The notes under the pieces were generated by a model. That model was not told the DNA's origin. It saw only the letters and a list, made by a program, of their open reading frames with translations, and ran no database searches. Shown piece after piece: positions 16,104 through 24,900 of a stretch of 64,000 bases of DNA. The position numbers and the translations under genes are program-made. How positions within the stretch are numbered: the stretch's first letter is position 1; the number at the start of each line of letters is the position of its first letter. Origin of the DNA: Clostridium guangxiense (GTDB taxonomy: Bacteria > Bacillota > Clostridia > Clostridiales > Clostridiaceae); the NCBI RefSeq assembly GCF_021043395.1, contig NZ_JAJNKE010000016.1, positions 21,197 through 85,196 of the forward strand. Reading direction: 5' to 3'.

Positions 16104-16982
16104 TTATGTTAAAAATTTATAATATTTTATTGATAATAGTATTATCAATATTCCAATTACTATGGGAGCAGCTAACCACCAGTGTTTCTTTTTCAATTCA
16201 AAAAAAGCAATAGTTATAACTGTAAAAATAGTTGAAATGCTTATAAGTAAGCATCCATTTACTATAAGCAAACTTTTCAATGAAAAATCTTTTAATAAAG
16301 ACACGTTTGTTGTTATTAATGGAGCAAGTGCAAGTATAATTGCAACAATTGAAATAATTTCCTTAGTATGAGCATCAATTCTATTATTTAAATCAATTAA
16401 TTTTTTAGCTAGATTATCTTGTTGCTTTGATGCATCGCTAATCATATCTTCTAAAAATTTTCCATTCCTATATCGGTCTCCCTCAGCAGTTAAATATAGA
16501 ATGGCGTTCATTTGACATTTACCATTTTCTATGTTGTTATATAATTTACATAAATTTTCAAATAAATGCAGATATGGATTTCCTAAATAACCTGATTGTC
16601 CTCTTTTAAAGAAAATTTCACCATTATATTTACTAAATATATCAATAAAACCAATTCTATATAAAAAAAGCAAATCATTAAAAAGTGTATTTTTATCTTT
16701 ACTAATTTCTTTATAATAGTCCCTATAGAATTTATGAAAATTATATATATCGTCATTATCATTAAGCTGATAATTAAAATATGATGTGTAATGTTCATAT
16801 CTTACAATTATTTTAAATATTTTATTTAATTCATAATAAGTTCTAGTATTCTTTAAGGTATTATCCCATGTATTTTTATAAATTTTTTCTATTCTTCCAA
16901 AGGTTTCACCATACTTATTCTTTAAATTTTCTCTTATGTTTTCTAATGAAGAATTATTAATTTCATCTGTATTTTCTCCCAT
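16104..16982 (-). CDS. Accessory three-pass membrane protein (prophage moron)
   Basis: About 292 residues, family not recognised. The first 195 residues are soluble and rich in Tyr, Asn, Lys and Phe. A short coiled coil follows (LAKKLIDLNNRIDAHTKEI), then three transmembrane helices fill the C-terminus (IVAIILALAPLITTNV; LLIVNGCLLISISTIFTVIT; WLAAPIVIGILIILLSIKYY). A cytoplasmic sensor domain joined to a membrane C-terminus is a common layout for abortive-infection or superinfection-exclusion effectors, but that role is inference. GGAGGGCA before the ATG at 16982 selects this start. It lies among tail and lysis genes, has its own terminator and is more AT-rich than the neighbours. Confidence 0.7.
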   Translation of the reverse strand: MGENTDEINNSSLENIRENLKNKYGETFGRIEKIYKNTWDNTLKNTRTYYELNKIFKIIVRYEHYTSYFNYQLNDNDDIYNFHKFYRDYYKEISKDKNTLFNDLLFLYRIGFIDIFSKYNGEIFFKRGQSGYLGNPYLHLFENLCKLYNNIENGKCQMNAILYLTAEGDRYRNGKFLEDMISDASKQQDNLAKKLIDLNNRIDAHTKEIISIVAIILALAPLITTNVSLLKDFSLKSLLIVNGCLLISISTIFTVITIAFFELKKKHWWLAAPIVIGILIILLSIKYYKFLT

Positions 16983-17076
16983 CACATTGCCCTCCATTTT
17001 TTCTTTATATGATTAATAAATAAAATTATGTTACTTTGATCTTAAAAATTGGAAGTTGTCGAACTATTAAAATTTT

Positions 17077-17625
17077 TTATATGCCAGATTTAATAATACT
17101 TTTTTCTATAACTTCCCGCCTATACTTTTTAATAACACATTGATCTGGTCTAACTTCATCTCTAGGAAGCCAAATATTTCTGACTTTGTCATATTCCGCT
17201 TTATCGTTTGGATAATATTTATCAATCCTAAGTTGTAAAATAGGATTGTACTTATCTATATATTTAAACTCTAAATATCTCCTTTGCTCCTCGTCGACTA
17301 ACCCATCATCAATTACCTGCATTTTTATATTGACAGTAGCAGTTTCAATTTCCTGAATATCTAATCCCCAATAATCTCTTGAGTTAACACACATATGATA
17401 GATATGAGCTAACCACCGGCATGCAATTTCGCTTGACTCTCCTATATATACGCATCTATCATTAAAACATATACCATATACACCACAATTTTGGGCATCT
17501 GAATTTGGCATCTTAAAATAATTTTTTTCTATCCACATATACTGTTGATATATATATCTTTTTATAAAATTTTTTCCGCCACCTTTTTCATACCATTCTA
17601 TTTCTAGTCTACTATTTTTTTTCAT
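17077..17625 (-). CDS. GIY-YIG nuclease-domain protein (prophage moron)
   Basis: About 182 residues. The core has the two GIY-YIG signature strands as GVYGICFND and CVYIGES, then an arginine in ACRWLAHIYH, and later the glutamate and asparagine of EFKYIDKYNPILQ, which match the metal-binding and structural positions of the fold. Such domains cut DNA in homing enzymes, UvrC and some restriction enzymes. There is no separate DNA-binding module. GGTGAGG before the ATG at 17625 is preferred to an upstream in-frame ATG at 17664. It sits next to the membrane moron in the tail-fibre region, so the two may have arrived together. The target is unknown. Confidence 0.65.
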   Translation of the reverse strand: MKKNSRLEIEWYEKGGGKNFIKRYIYQQYMWIEKNYFKMPNSDAQNCGVYGICFNDRCVYIGESSEIACRWLAHIYHMCVNSRDYWGLDIQEIETATVNIKMQVIDDGLVDEEQRRYLEFKYIDKYNPILQLRIDKYYPNDKAEYDKVRNIWLPRDEVRPDQCVIKKYRREVIEKSIIKSGI

Positions 17626-17827
17626 ATTTTCCTCACCAAATACTGATTTTCTTATTTGCCTCAAATTTAAAAAATCTTTGATTTTTCCTTATTGATGTTC
17701 TGCATAAAAGTGCTATATATTTAAAATATAATATTTTACATCTTTCTCTATTATAGTTCAATCATATCATATTTTGTAAATATATTATAACTTAACATTC
17801 ATTATAAAAACAAACCATATCCCTATT

Positions 17828-18952
17828 CTATACTGTATTATAATTAACTCTTACTTGATTTAATTTTAATTCATCTGTGCTCCCACTAATCTCCATATAC
17901 CACCCAAATCTCATTTTTTTATTCGAAAGTCCAATTGATGTCCATTGCATTTCAGTAATTCCTTGAAGCACAGAAGCTATCATTCCTTTACTTTTCACAT
18001 CCTGCATATTCGTTATATCCACCAATATCCATGAGCTACCATTCCAAGCCTTCCAAGAAACTCCGCTATCTACACTTACTATAAAAACTATGATTCCACT
18101 TCCTGTATTCTTTAAAGTAACTACTACATTCATAATATCATTTATATAAGCTTCACTAAAAGAAATATCATCCTTCATAGTTACTACTACAGGCTTAGGC
18201 TTAATTGTTTGAGTTATCTTTGGTGACGGCATTTCTGATGAGGATGACCATATTTTTAAGATTGGAGAAGTTGCTATTATACCAGTTCTTTCTTTATGAC
18301 ACACATCATCACCATAAGTTTGAAATTTATCTGCTGTTAGTGGTAATTCTGAAACCTTAACATAACTTAAAGTGCTTGCATCCCAATGTTTAATATCATT
18401 TCCGTCTACTATAAGGTATTTTATATTAGCTTGAATATAAGAACCTTCTTGAACGGTATATGACTTTCCCTGATCCTGCTGTGGAATAAAAGCATAAGAT
18501 TTATTATTTTCAAGGGTTAAAGTAATCATCCCTAGTGTAGGATTTTCAAAAGAATTTGTTCCTGTATTAGGTATCTTTTCTATAACAAGTACCATAGCAC
18601 TATCATCAAATAATGTAAGCTCCCAGACCAAATCAAGAGTTCCCCAACTACTGTAACTTTGATGACCTTCCCATCTTATCCTAAAAATTGCTTTGCCATT
18701 TACCGTTTCTTTTGCATAGTAAATATTATCTGCTCCTGCATCCCTTTTGTTTATTCTAAGCTGCTCATTTGAAGTAAAACCAATCCATGAATTGCCGTTG
18801 CTAATGATTGTAGTTCTGCAGTTTACACCATTATAGAAAAAATCAAAACCTAAGTCTGGAAAGTTAATTGTACCATCATCATTATGAGTACTTATTGAAG
18901 TCATGCCGCTATTTCCTTTTGGAGAAATTATATTTGTACTATATACTCCCAC
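17828..18952 (-). CDS. Tail-tip associated structural protein
   Basis: A 374-residue protein directly downstream of the tail endopeptidase gene (1-bp gap). It is mostly beta-type with conserved-looking blocks (FPDLGFDFFYNGVNCRTTII, GNSWIGFTSNEQLRI, WEGHQSYSSWGTLDLVW). No enzyme motif or membrane segment is present. In clostridial siphophages this slot holds upper baseplate or fibre-attachment proteins. The start is a GTG 6 nt after GAGGTGA. The gene is followed by AT-rich sequence and then the GIY-YIG moron, so it may be the last gene of the core tail operon. Confidence 0.6.
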   Translation of the reverse strand: MGVYSTNIISPKGNSGMTSISTHNDDGTINFPDLGFDFFYNGVNCRTTIISNGNSWIGFTSNEQLRINKRDAGADNIYYAKETVNGKAIFRIRWEGHQSYSSWGTLDLVWELTLFDDSAMVLVIEKIPNTGTNSFENPTLGMITLTLENNKSYAFIPQQDQGKSYTVQEGSYIQANIKYLIVDGNDIKHWDASTLSYVKVSELPLTADKFQTYGDDVCHKERTGIIATSPILKIWSSSSEMPSPKITQTIKPKPVVVTMKDDISFSEAYINDIMNVVVTLKNTGSGIIVFIVSVDSGVSWKAWNGSSWILVDITNMQDVKSKGMIASVLQGITEMQWTSIGLSNKKMRFGWYMEISGSTDELKLNQVRVNYNTV

Positions 18953-18953
18953 A

Positions 18954-20810
18954 TTACTTCACCTCTAGTTTTTCAACACTTGCAAATTTACTGCTATCAA
19001 GCAGCTTAAAACTGTACAATTTTCCTGAATCTATACTCTCATCAACTGCTGTACCTTCATAAACGGTTTTAAAATAAAGTCCATCATCATCTATTAATAA
19101 AACATTGTCATCTATTGAATACTTGTATTTATACTGAGAATTAAAATATAAAATTTCACCTAACTTTTTAATTGAAACAGCATAATTTGTGTTCCACTTC
19201 CTACCGCTGGTTATTGAAGATATATCAGCTGTTTTATGAGCACTAAGTATTGAATTAAATGGACTTTTTAATTCTGTCCCTAGATAATCGTATTTTACTT
19301 TACTTAAATATAAACTATTCATATCCACAAGCTCTTGTTTTTGAACGCATTCTGCGTGTGGATGCTCAGCGCTTAAACCACCTTGAAGATTTCTTCCATC
19401 AATCATACATTGAAGATTGAAAATTGGTATATTTACTGTACCTGTATCTACCTTTAAAAACACAGCAATATAATGTGCTCCTTCTGTCACCTGTGGAATT
19501 CCTAAAGGTATACCTATAACATTATCTCCTTGCTGCAATTTTTGTTTTGGTGTAAAAGGAATATCCTTATTATCCAATTGAATTTCAATCGTTAATGTAC
19601 ATAAACTGCTCGCTGTACAATACATAGAAAAATTCATGGACAAGTTTGTATCTGCCACTGCTGTTATTCCTAAATAAATTGGTTCTACGGCTACAGTTTC
19701 TACGGTTAAAGCGATTGGATTAGCATAATAAAGCATAGAGCTAAAAGATTCAGCCACCTTATTTCCGAGGTCATCTATTGTTGTCTTAATATCTGCTGTA
19801 TCAAGTCTATTTAATATACTGTCTTTGGGCTGTCCTAACTCAATTTTAATGTTTGTACAGTTTAATATATCTTTCTTTATTTTTATTACAGGTAATTTTA
19901 CATCAATATTAAAATCCTTGTGCCTTACTATAACTAAATCTCCTATGTTAACACTTTGAAGATGTTTATATTTTTCATATTCTTTTGTCTTGCTGAGTTC
20001 TATAAAATCAACCTCAATATTTACTCTGCTTAAACCTATTATGGTTGCTGCTTCTTTTGCAAGTACTCTTAAAGTAACTTCATCACCAGCATCCTTAAAT
20101 TCTACCTTCTTTATAATAGGAAAAGGTGGATATGCCTCACTATTCCAATTAGGAACACTAATATATTTTTCAGTAAGTTTTATGCCATTCTTTCCTACAG
20201 GATAAAGCTTTGTTACAACACTTGTAGTATCTATATTAAACTTTAAACCAGCTATATTTTTCCCTTGTGCAATCAATACACCTGCATCTTTTCCAATAGC
20301 TTTTAGTATTTTTATATCAAAATTATCTCTTTTAAGTTCCCCGCAATTCCATACATTGATTATTGAAAACATAACCTCTACAGGGTTCTTTTCCTCTACA
20401 TCAATTGTATTTGCAGTTATAATATCGCTGTCCACTGTATATATGGTTATTAAGTCCCCAATTAAAGCTTTCTGCATAGCCGTTTTTACACTGCAATTTT
20501 CAACTTTCATACTTTCTATAAAATAATAAGAAAGATCATAAAAAATATGTTTTGCCCATACGCTTATAATATTTTTACCATCACTACTTTTCTCAACTTT
20601 ATATATTCTAAAAAGCTGGTCATCTGCCTTAATAATATTCCACTCAACTAAATGCTTTGATTTTTTAGCATTAGCAGGATATTCTATCTCCAAAGAATAA
20701 TCTCCATTTAATTCTTCCGTTATGTAGCAATTTATAGCTTCATTTAAAATTCCAAGACCATTGTTATCAAAGTTACCTTTAGTAGTTTTCTTATCATAAA
20801 TACATATCAT
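18954..20810 (-). CDS. Phage minor structural protein / tail endopeptidase (tail-associated hub)
   Basis: A 618-residue tail-tip protein. The N-terminal 350 residues match the phage minor structural protein / prophage tail endopeptidase group (GFDNNGLGILNEA-like start, GDYSLEIEYP, NIIKADDQLFRIYKV, WAKHIFYDLS), which forms the Tal hub of the baseplate. The C-terminal part is beta-rich with HPHAECVQKQELVD, typical of fibre-type extensions. No lysozyme or amidase domain is visible. The start ATG at 20810 overlaps the stop of the dit gene (TAATG), so translation is coupled. It acts at the distal tail end during cell-wall contact. Confidence 0.8.
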   Translation of the reverse strand: MICIYDKKTTKGNFDNNGLGILNEAINCYITEELNGDYSLEIEYPANAKKSKHLVEWNIIKADDQLFRIYKVEKSSDGKNIISVWAKHIFYDLSYYFIESMKVENCSVKTAMQKALIGDLITIYTVDSDIITANTIDVEEKNPVEVMFSIINVWNCGELKRDNFDIKILKAIGKDAGVLIAQGKNIAGLKFNIDTTSVVTKLYPVGKNGIKLTEKYISVPNWNSEAYPPFPIIKKVEFKDAGDEVTLRVLAKEAATIIGLSRVNIEVDFIELSKTKEYEKYKHLQSVNIGDLVIVRHKDFNIDVKLPVIKIKKDILNCTNIKIELGQPKDSILNRLDTADIKTTIDDLGNKVAESFSSMLYYANPIALTVETVAVEPIYLGITAVADTNLSMNFSMYCTASSLCTLTIEIQLDNKDIPFTPKQKLQQGDNVIGIPLGIPQVTEGAHYIAVFLKVDTGTVNIPIFNLQCMIDGRNLQGGLSAEHPHAECVQKQELVDMNSLYLSKVKYDYLGTELKSPFNSILSAHKTADISSITSGRKWNTNYAVSIKKLGEILYFNSQYKYKYSIDDNVLLIDDDGLYFKTVYEGTAVDESIDSGKLYSFKLLDSSKFASVEKLEVK

Positions 20811-21517
20811 TATAACCACCGCCAGTTTGGTAAAAGCTCAACTTTAGTAACATTCCCACTCCATCCTATAATATTTTCACCAGGTTTTATTTTTAAGAAT
20901 TCACCTGACATATTTCCATTTAAATTGTTTCCAGCATCATCATAACAGTCCTGTATAACTGAATCTACTATGATTTTATCAGTTACCCCTTTAAAGCTTA
21001 TCTGCTGTCCATTTATTTTAAAAATAATATTACCAGAACCATAAATGCTTATTATAGGCTCACTTTCAATAGAACCTAAGTTAGTTATTTTGGTACCTGA
21101 TGTAGTTATAGTTTCTATATTGTTTTCTACTGAATATTTAAAAGGTCTGCAATCAAATATTATTGGAAACTCACTAAAATATTTATAAACTTGCTTAAAA
21201 TCAATAGCATTTACTACTTGAGCAATGTATTTCTTATCGGCTTGAAAGCTAAATATTAAATCACTTTCACCTGTTTCAAAAAGCCAGCCTTTTACAGCAT
21301 CGATTTTATTTGAGATATCCATTTTATCCTTTACTGAACATTCCACTTCTATTGTTATATCATCATAAGTTTTCTCGTCAAATCTTAGATTAGAATCTCT
21401 TCCGGGAATATTTATTGTATTTACTCTACGTTTAGGAGAAGGAAAGTTAGGTCTTTGAGCTATTAAAATTCCAAAATCATCATAACTATTTTTGCCACCA
21501 AAATTAAAGCTGAGCAC
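20810..21517 (-). CDS. Distal tail protein (Dit)
   Basis: A 235-residue protein of the siphovirus distal tail family. The start SFNFGGKNSYDDFGILIA followed by INIPGRDSNL and YDDITIEVECSV is typical of the Dit N-terminal ring domain, and the C-terminal galectin-like part ends in WSGNVTKVELLPNWRW. Dit hexamers join the tail tube to the receptor-binding baseplate. The start is GTG with AAAGGAGG upstream. It is immediately downstream of the tape-measure gene (1-bp gap) and upstream of the tail hub gene, the canonical order. Confidence 0.88.
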   Translation of the reverse strand: MLSFNFGGKNSYDDFGILIAQRPNFPSPKRRVNTINIPGRDSNLRFDEKTYDDITIEVECSVKDKMDISNKIDAVKGWLFETGESDLIFSFQADKKYIAQVVNAIDFKQVYKYFSEFPIIFDCRPFKYSVENNIETITTSGTKITNLGSIESEPIISIYGSGNIIFKINGQQISFKGVTDKIIVDSVIQDCYDDAGNNLNGNMSGEFLKIKPGENIIGWSGNVTKVELLPNWRWL

Positions 21518-21518
21518 C

Positions 21519-24350
21519 TTAAATTCCTCCTTTCCCCATAGCCATTCTTTTTCTGCAAAATTCTAATTCGTAGGCAAGCTGCTCTATATCTTTCTCTGTA
21601 TAATTATTAAAGTTCTCTATGTTAAAAATCACACTGCTATTTGCCTGTGTTTTTTCTTTTATGCTATTTCTAACTGGTACCGCTACAGCTGCTATATTGG
21701 TATTCATTTTCATATCCAAAGACAATCCCTTTACAGCTTCTGCAACAAGGTGCTTATTCTTATTTATTCCCTCTGCTAAACCTGACATAAAATCCGGCAT
21801 CCATTTTTCATAATCAACCAGTGGTCCTTCATCTGGTACTGAAAAATGAAGATAACTTCTTATCTTAGCCGCTAGAGCACCTACTGCATCCTCAACTGCA
21901 CCTACCGCTGATTTTATACCTTTTACAATTCCATTTACAAAATCTGCTCCATAGTTCCATGCTTTACCCGGTAGACTTGCTAAGAAATTTAAGGCGCTGT
22001 TTATGCCACTTTCTATAGAACTTTTAACATTTCCTATAGTACTACTTACACCATCTCTCATTCTTGAAAACATATTAGATCCATAATTATAAAGTTTACT
22101 TGGTAATTCACCAAACCAATTTAAAAGAGTATTCCAAATATTTATAGCCCCTTGCTTTATATTAGTACATAAATTAATCACTGTATTTTTTAAACTAGTC
22201 CAGGCATTTTCTCCACTTTGTTTTATATTATTCCATAGGGCTACTATAAAACTTTTAAAGTCATTCCATATATTTTTCGCCGTACTTGATATTGAGTTCC
22301 ATATTGAAGCACACGATGATGATATAGCTTGCAAAGTTCCACTGAAAATTTGTTGTATACCCTTCCATATTTCTGAAAAGGCATTTTTTAAATTATTCCA
22401 TATACCTTGAGCATCAGAGCTTAATTTTTTAAAATTCCCTGTTACCACATCTAAAATCAAAAGAATTGCTCCAAGAAAAACATTTTTAATAACTTCCCAT
22501 ATTCCTGTAAAATAGCTTTTAAGTCCATTAAATATATTATTTATTCCAACAGACATACTTCCAAACTTACTGCTTATAAATGTAGTTATTGAAGTTAAAG
22601 CATTACTAAATATATTACTTATATTAGTCCATATATTTGTAAAAAAAGCACCTATTGCTGTGAATATGCTTGTTACAGTAGTTTTTATCCAGTTCCAAAC
22701 AGCACCTAATCCAGCTTTAATATCATCCCAGTGTTTTACAATTTCTAAGGGTATACCTATAAATGGAGCTATTACAACCAATATTTCAGTACCCCATTTA
22801 CTAAAAAAGTTCTTGAGCCAATTCCAAAAATTATTAAAGGTAGTTTTGATTCCATTCCAAAGATCACCAAAGAATTTCTTTATTGGCTCCCAGTTTTTTA
22901 TTATTAAATAAGCAGCAGTAGCTATTGCTGTAATCCCTATGATAATACCAAAGGCTAAGGGATTTATTTTAAAGATTGCTTCAAAGATCTTTCCTATTTT
23001 AGATAAGCCTTGAAGTCCCTCTACTGCTTTTTTTATGTTATTAATGCCTGTAATTATATCCGTTACAAGTTTTGCTATTTTTATTTCTGCTATTACTGCA
23101 ACAATGCCTACTATAATTGCTTTTGTTAATTCTCCATGTTTAGATATAAAATCAAATAAATTCTTGATAATTGGTGTTATTACTGCCCCCATTTCCTTTA
23201 CAACACCAGCTATACTGTTTACAGCATCTTGTATAGTTTTTTTATTGTCAGATATAACCTTTCCTAAACTTGTAAACAAATTAGTTATAGTCGGAAGTAC
23301 TGCACTTGCTATTGGCATTAATACCTGAGCTATAACCATTGAAAATTGACTCATTTCCATTTTTAACACTTGCAGTTGCACAGCTTGCTCATGTGCTTGT
23401 TTAGGATCTACACCAAAGCCTTTAACCTTACTTGCAGCTTCTGAAGCCTCCGTATAATCCTGCAATATTGGTATTAATTCTTGTCCTCTTGCACCCAATA
23501 CTTGTGCTACAAAGGCCTCTTCATTTCCACTTGCAGCCGCTTTTTGATAGCCTTCAGATAATTTTTTAAGCTGCTCAGGCATTGGCAGTAATTTACCACT
23601 GGCATCTGTAAGCTTAACACCAAATTCATTTAGTGCTTTAGTTGTTGAATTACCGCTTTTTCCTGCACCTTCTATGCCTTTGTCAAGCTTCAGCATCGTA
23701 GCTATAAAAGGCTGCGTATCTGTATCAGTTATTTTTAACATCTTATTGAGGTTGGCAGCTTCTGATGAGGTTACTCCTAATTTTTGCGAAAGCTTATATG
23801 CAGCATCACCACTTTCAACAGCTTTCTCTGTGAGAGAAAATAATCCAAGTCCTCCTGCAAGAGTGGCACCCACTCCAATTGCTGCATTTTTAATGCCATC
23901 AAAAGCATTTGAAACGTGTGTATGCATTTTAGTCATAGCTTCTTGTATGCTACTTCCAAGTTTCTTTGAGGCAGAAGATTCTTTTTCTATTTCTTTAGTT
24001 GTTTTTACTAATTCTGTATCCATATTAGAAAGTGCTTGTTTTGCTTTATTAAGTTTTATTTCAAGTTCTTGTGTGGCTTTGCTGTCTTTACCCTTTATTT
24101 CAGCACTTTTAATATAGGCTTGTTCTAGTGCACTTACCTTTTGCTTTTGAAGTTCCATTTGCTTAGAAAGAGTTTCTTCTTTTAATCTAAGTCCTTCAAT
24201 TCCCTTTGAATTTTCTCCAAGAGCTGCTGTATTAGCTTTAAATTCACTATCAAGAACTCTAAGATTTCTATTAATGCTACTTATACCATTTTGAAAACCA
24301 CTTGAATCTAAGCCTATTTTTACAGCTAAACTTCCAAGTTCCTCTGCCAC
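21519..24350 (-). CDS. Tape measure protein
   Basis: A 943-residue protein, the longest in the prophage. The N-terminus (LAVKIGLDSSGFQNGISSIN) and the following coiled coil (30-120) are typical of phage tail tape measures. The centre has hydrophobic segments (IKNAAIGVGATLAGGLGLF; AIIVGIVAVIAEIKIAK; PLAFGIIIGITAIATAAYLI) and many W-N-I-K repeats (WNGIKTTFNNFWNWL-like), and the C-terminus has a YLHFSVPDEGPLVDYEKWM motif shared by this family. It sets tail length and helps DNA enter. At about 1.5 angstrom per residue the tail would be near 140 nm. The start is GTG just after the chaperone frameshift product. Confidence 0.92.
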   Translation of the reverse strand: MAEELGSLAVKIGLDSSGFQNGISSINRNLRVLDSEFKANTAALGENSKGIEGLRLKEETLSKQMELQKQKVSALEQAYIKSAEIKGKDSKATQELEIKLNKAKQALSNMDTELVKTTKEIEKESSASKKLGSSIQEAMTKMHTHVSNAFDGIKNAAIGVGATLAGGLGLFSLTEKAVESGDAAYKLSQKLGVTSSEAANLNKMLKITDTDTQPFIATMLKLDKGIEGAGKSGNSTTKALNEFGVKLTDASGKLLPMPEQLKKLSEGYQKAAASGNEEAFVAQVLGARGQELIPILQDYTEASEAASKVKGFGVDPKQAHEQAVQLQVLKMEMSQFSMVIAQVLMPIASAVLPTITNLFTSLGKVISDNKKTIQDAVNSIAGVVKEMGAVITPIIKNLFDFISKHGELTKAIIVGIVAVIAEIKIAKLVTDIITGINNIKKAVEGLQGLSKIGKIFEAIFKINPLAFGIIIGITAIATAAYLIIKNWEPIKKFFGDLWNGIKTTFNNFWNWLKNFFSKWGTEILVVIAPFIGIPLEIVKHWDDIKAGLGAVWNWIKTTVTSIFTAIGAFFTNIWTNISNIFSNALTSITTFISSKFGSMSVGINNIFNGLKSYFTGIWEVIKNVFLGAILLILDVVTGNFKKLSSDAQGIWNNLKNAFSEIWKGIQQIFSGTLQAISSSCASIWNSISSTAKNIWNDFKSFIVALWNNIKQSGENAWTSLKNTVINLCTNIKQGAINIWNTLLNWFGELPSKLYNYGSNMFSRMRDGVSSTIGNVKSSIESGINSALNFLASLPGKAWNYGADFVNGIVKGIKSAVGAVEDAVGALAAKIRSYLHFSVPDEGPLVDYEKWMPDFMSGLAEGINKNKHLVAEAVKGLSLDMKMNTNIAAVAVPVRNSIKEKTQANSSVIFNIENFNNYTEKDIEQLAYELEFCRKRMAMGKGGI

Positions 24351-24364
24351 ACTCTCACCACCAT

Positions 24365-24559
24365 TTACAATAGATTTAAAACATTATTTAAATTCTCTGC
24401 ATATTCTTTGTTAGACCTATAAATTAAAATATCAAAATAAAAGAATATGTCCATGTCATCAATATCATTTAAAGTCCATCCCTGCTCTAAGAGCTGACAA
24501 TAAATTTCTTTTATAAAATTAAGCGGAGATAGCTTTTCTTGTGCCTCTCCGCTTACTTG
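24365..24559 (-). CDS. Frameshift extension of the tail assembly chaperone (gpT-like)
   Basis: A 64-codon open frame without its own start (begins QVSGEAQEKLSPLNFIKEI, ends ENLNNVLNLL). It is entered exactly by a -1 shift on the slippery heptamer at 24559-24565 in the upstream chaperone gene. The product would be a 153-residue fusion, equivalent to lambda gpGT, made in small amounts; the extension recruits tail tube subunits to the tape measure. It stops 14 bp before the tape-measure start. Confidence 0.85.
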   Translation of the reverse strand, partial: QVSGEAQEKLSPLNFIKEIYCQLLEQGWTLNDIDDMDIFFYFDILIYRSNKEYAENLNNVLNLL

Positions 24560-24837
24560 TTTGGGAATTCCTTTAACTTATTTCCTAGGTTACCCACTAT
24601 TCCATTTATGCTGTTATTAAGAGTTTCTACAAGTTTATCTGCATCTAAGCCATCATAAAAATTGTCCCTTGTAAACTTATTTTCATATAGTTCTACTATA
24701 AAATCTACAAGTCCATCTAAATCCTTTGTCTTCATGTTATTGAAGTCTATATTTTCATTAATTTCAATGGCTTTTCTAAGCATTCTTGTTTTTACCTTAG
24801 GCATTACATAAGTTTTATTGTTTAATACTATTTCCAT
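24553..24837 (-). CDS. Tail assembly chaperone, short form (gpG-like)
   Basis: A 94-residue protein (MEIVLNNKTYVMPKVKTRML, then AIEINENIDFNNM and NGIVGNLGNKLKEFPNK) with the size and helical nature of siphovirus tail assembly chaperones. It lies just upstream of the tape-measure gene, where these always sit. It coats the tape measure during tail assembly and is not in the virion. Its last codons contain the CCCAAAC slippery site that yields the longer form. AGGAGG precedes the ATG. A terminator and a moron separate it from the tail tube gene. Confidence 0.85.
   Translation of the reverse strand: MEIVLNNKTYVMPKVKTRMLRKAIEINENIDFNNMKTKDLDGLVDFIVELYENKFTRDNFYDGLDADKLVETLNNSINGIVGNLGNKLKEFPNK
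24559..24565 (-). promoter_or_regulatory. Programmed -1 ribosomal frameshift site CCCAAAC
   Basis: In the zero frame the ribosome reads CCA AAC just before AAG TAA. The heptamer C-CCA-AAC fits the X-XXY-YYZ rule, and slipping back one base continues in the 64-codon extension frame. No strong downstream stem-loop was identified by eye. Confidence 0.85.
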
Positions 24838-24866
24838 AATGATTTCCTCCTAAAAATGGTATAAAA

Positions 24867-24890
24867 AAGCACCTACTTTAAAAGGTGCTT
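24867..24890 (-). terminator. Terminator behind the ParB-like moron
   Basis: AAGCACCT (24867-24874) pairs with AGGTGCTT (24883-24890). On the minus strand it is followed by TTTTT. It ends the 24901-25605 transcript just before the chaperone gene. Confidence 0.75.
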
Positions 24891-24900
24891 CCATATAAGC

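Noticed and set aside
23674..24117. 147-codon plus-strand ORF inside the tape-measure region
   Set aside because: Antisense shadow of the coiled-coil part of the tape-measure gene, without start signals.
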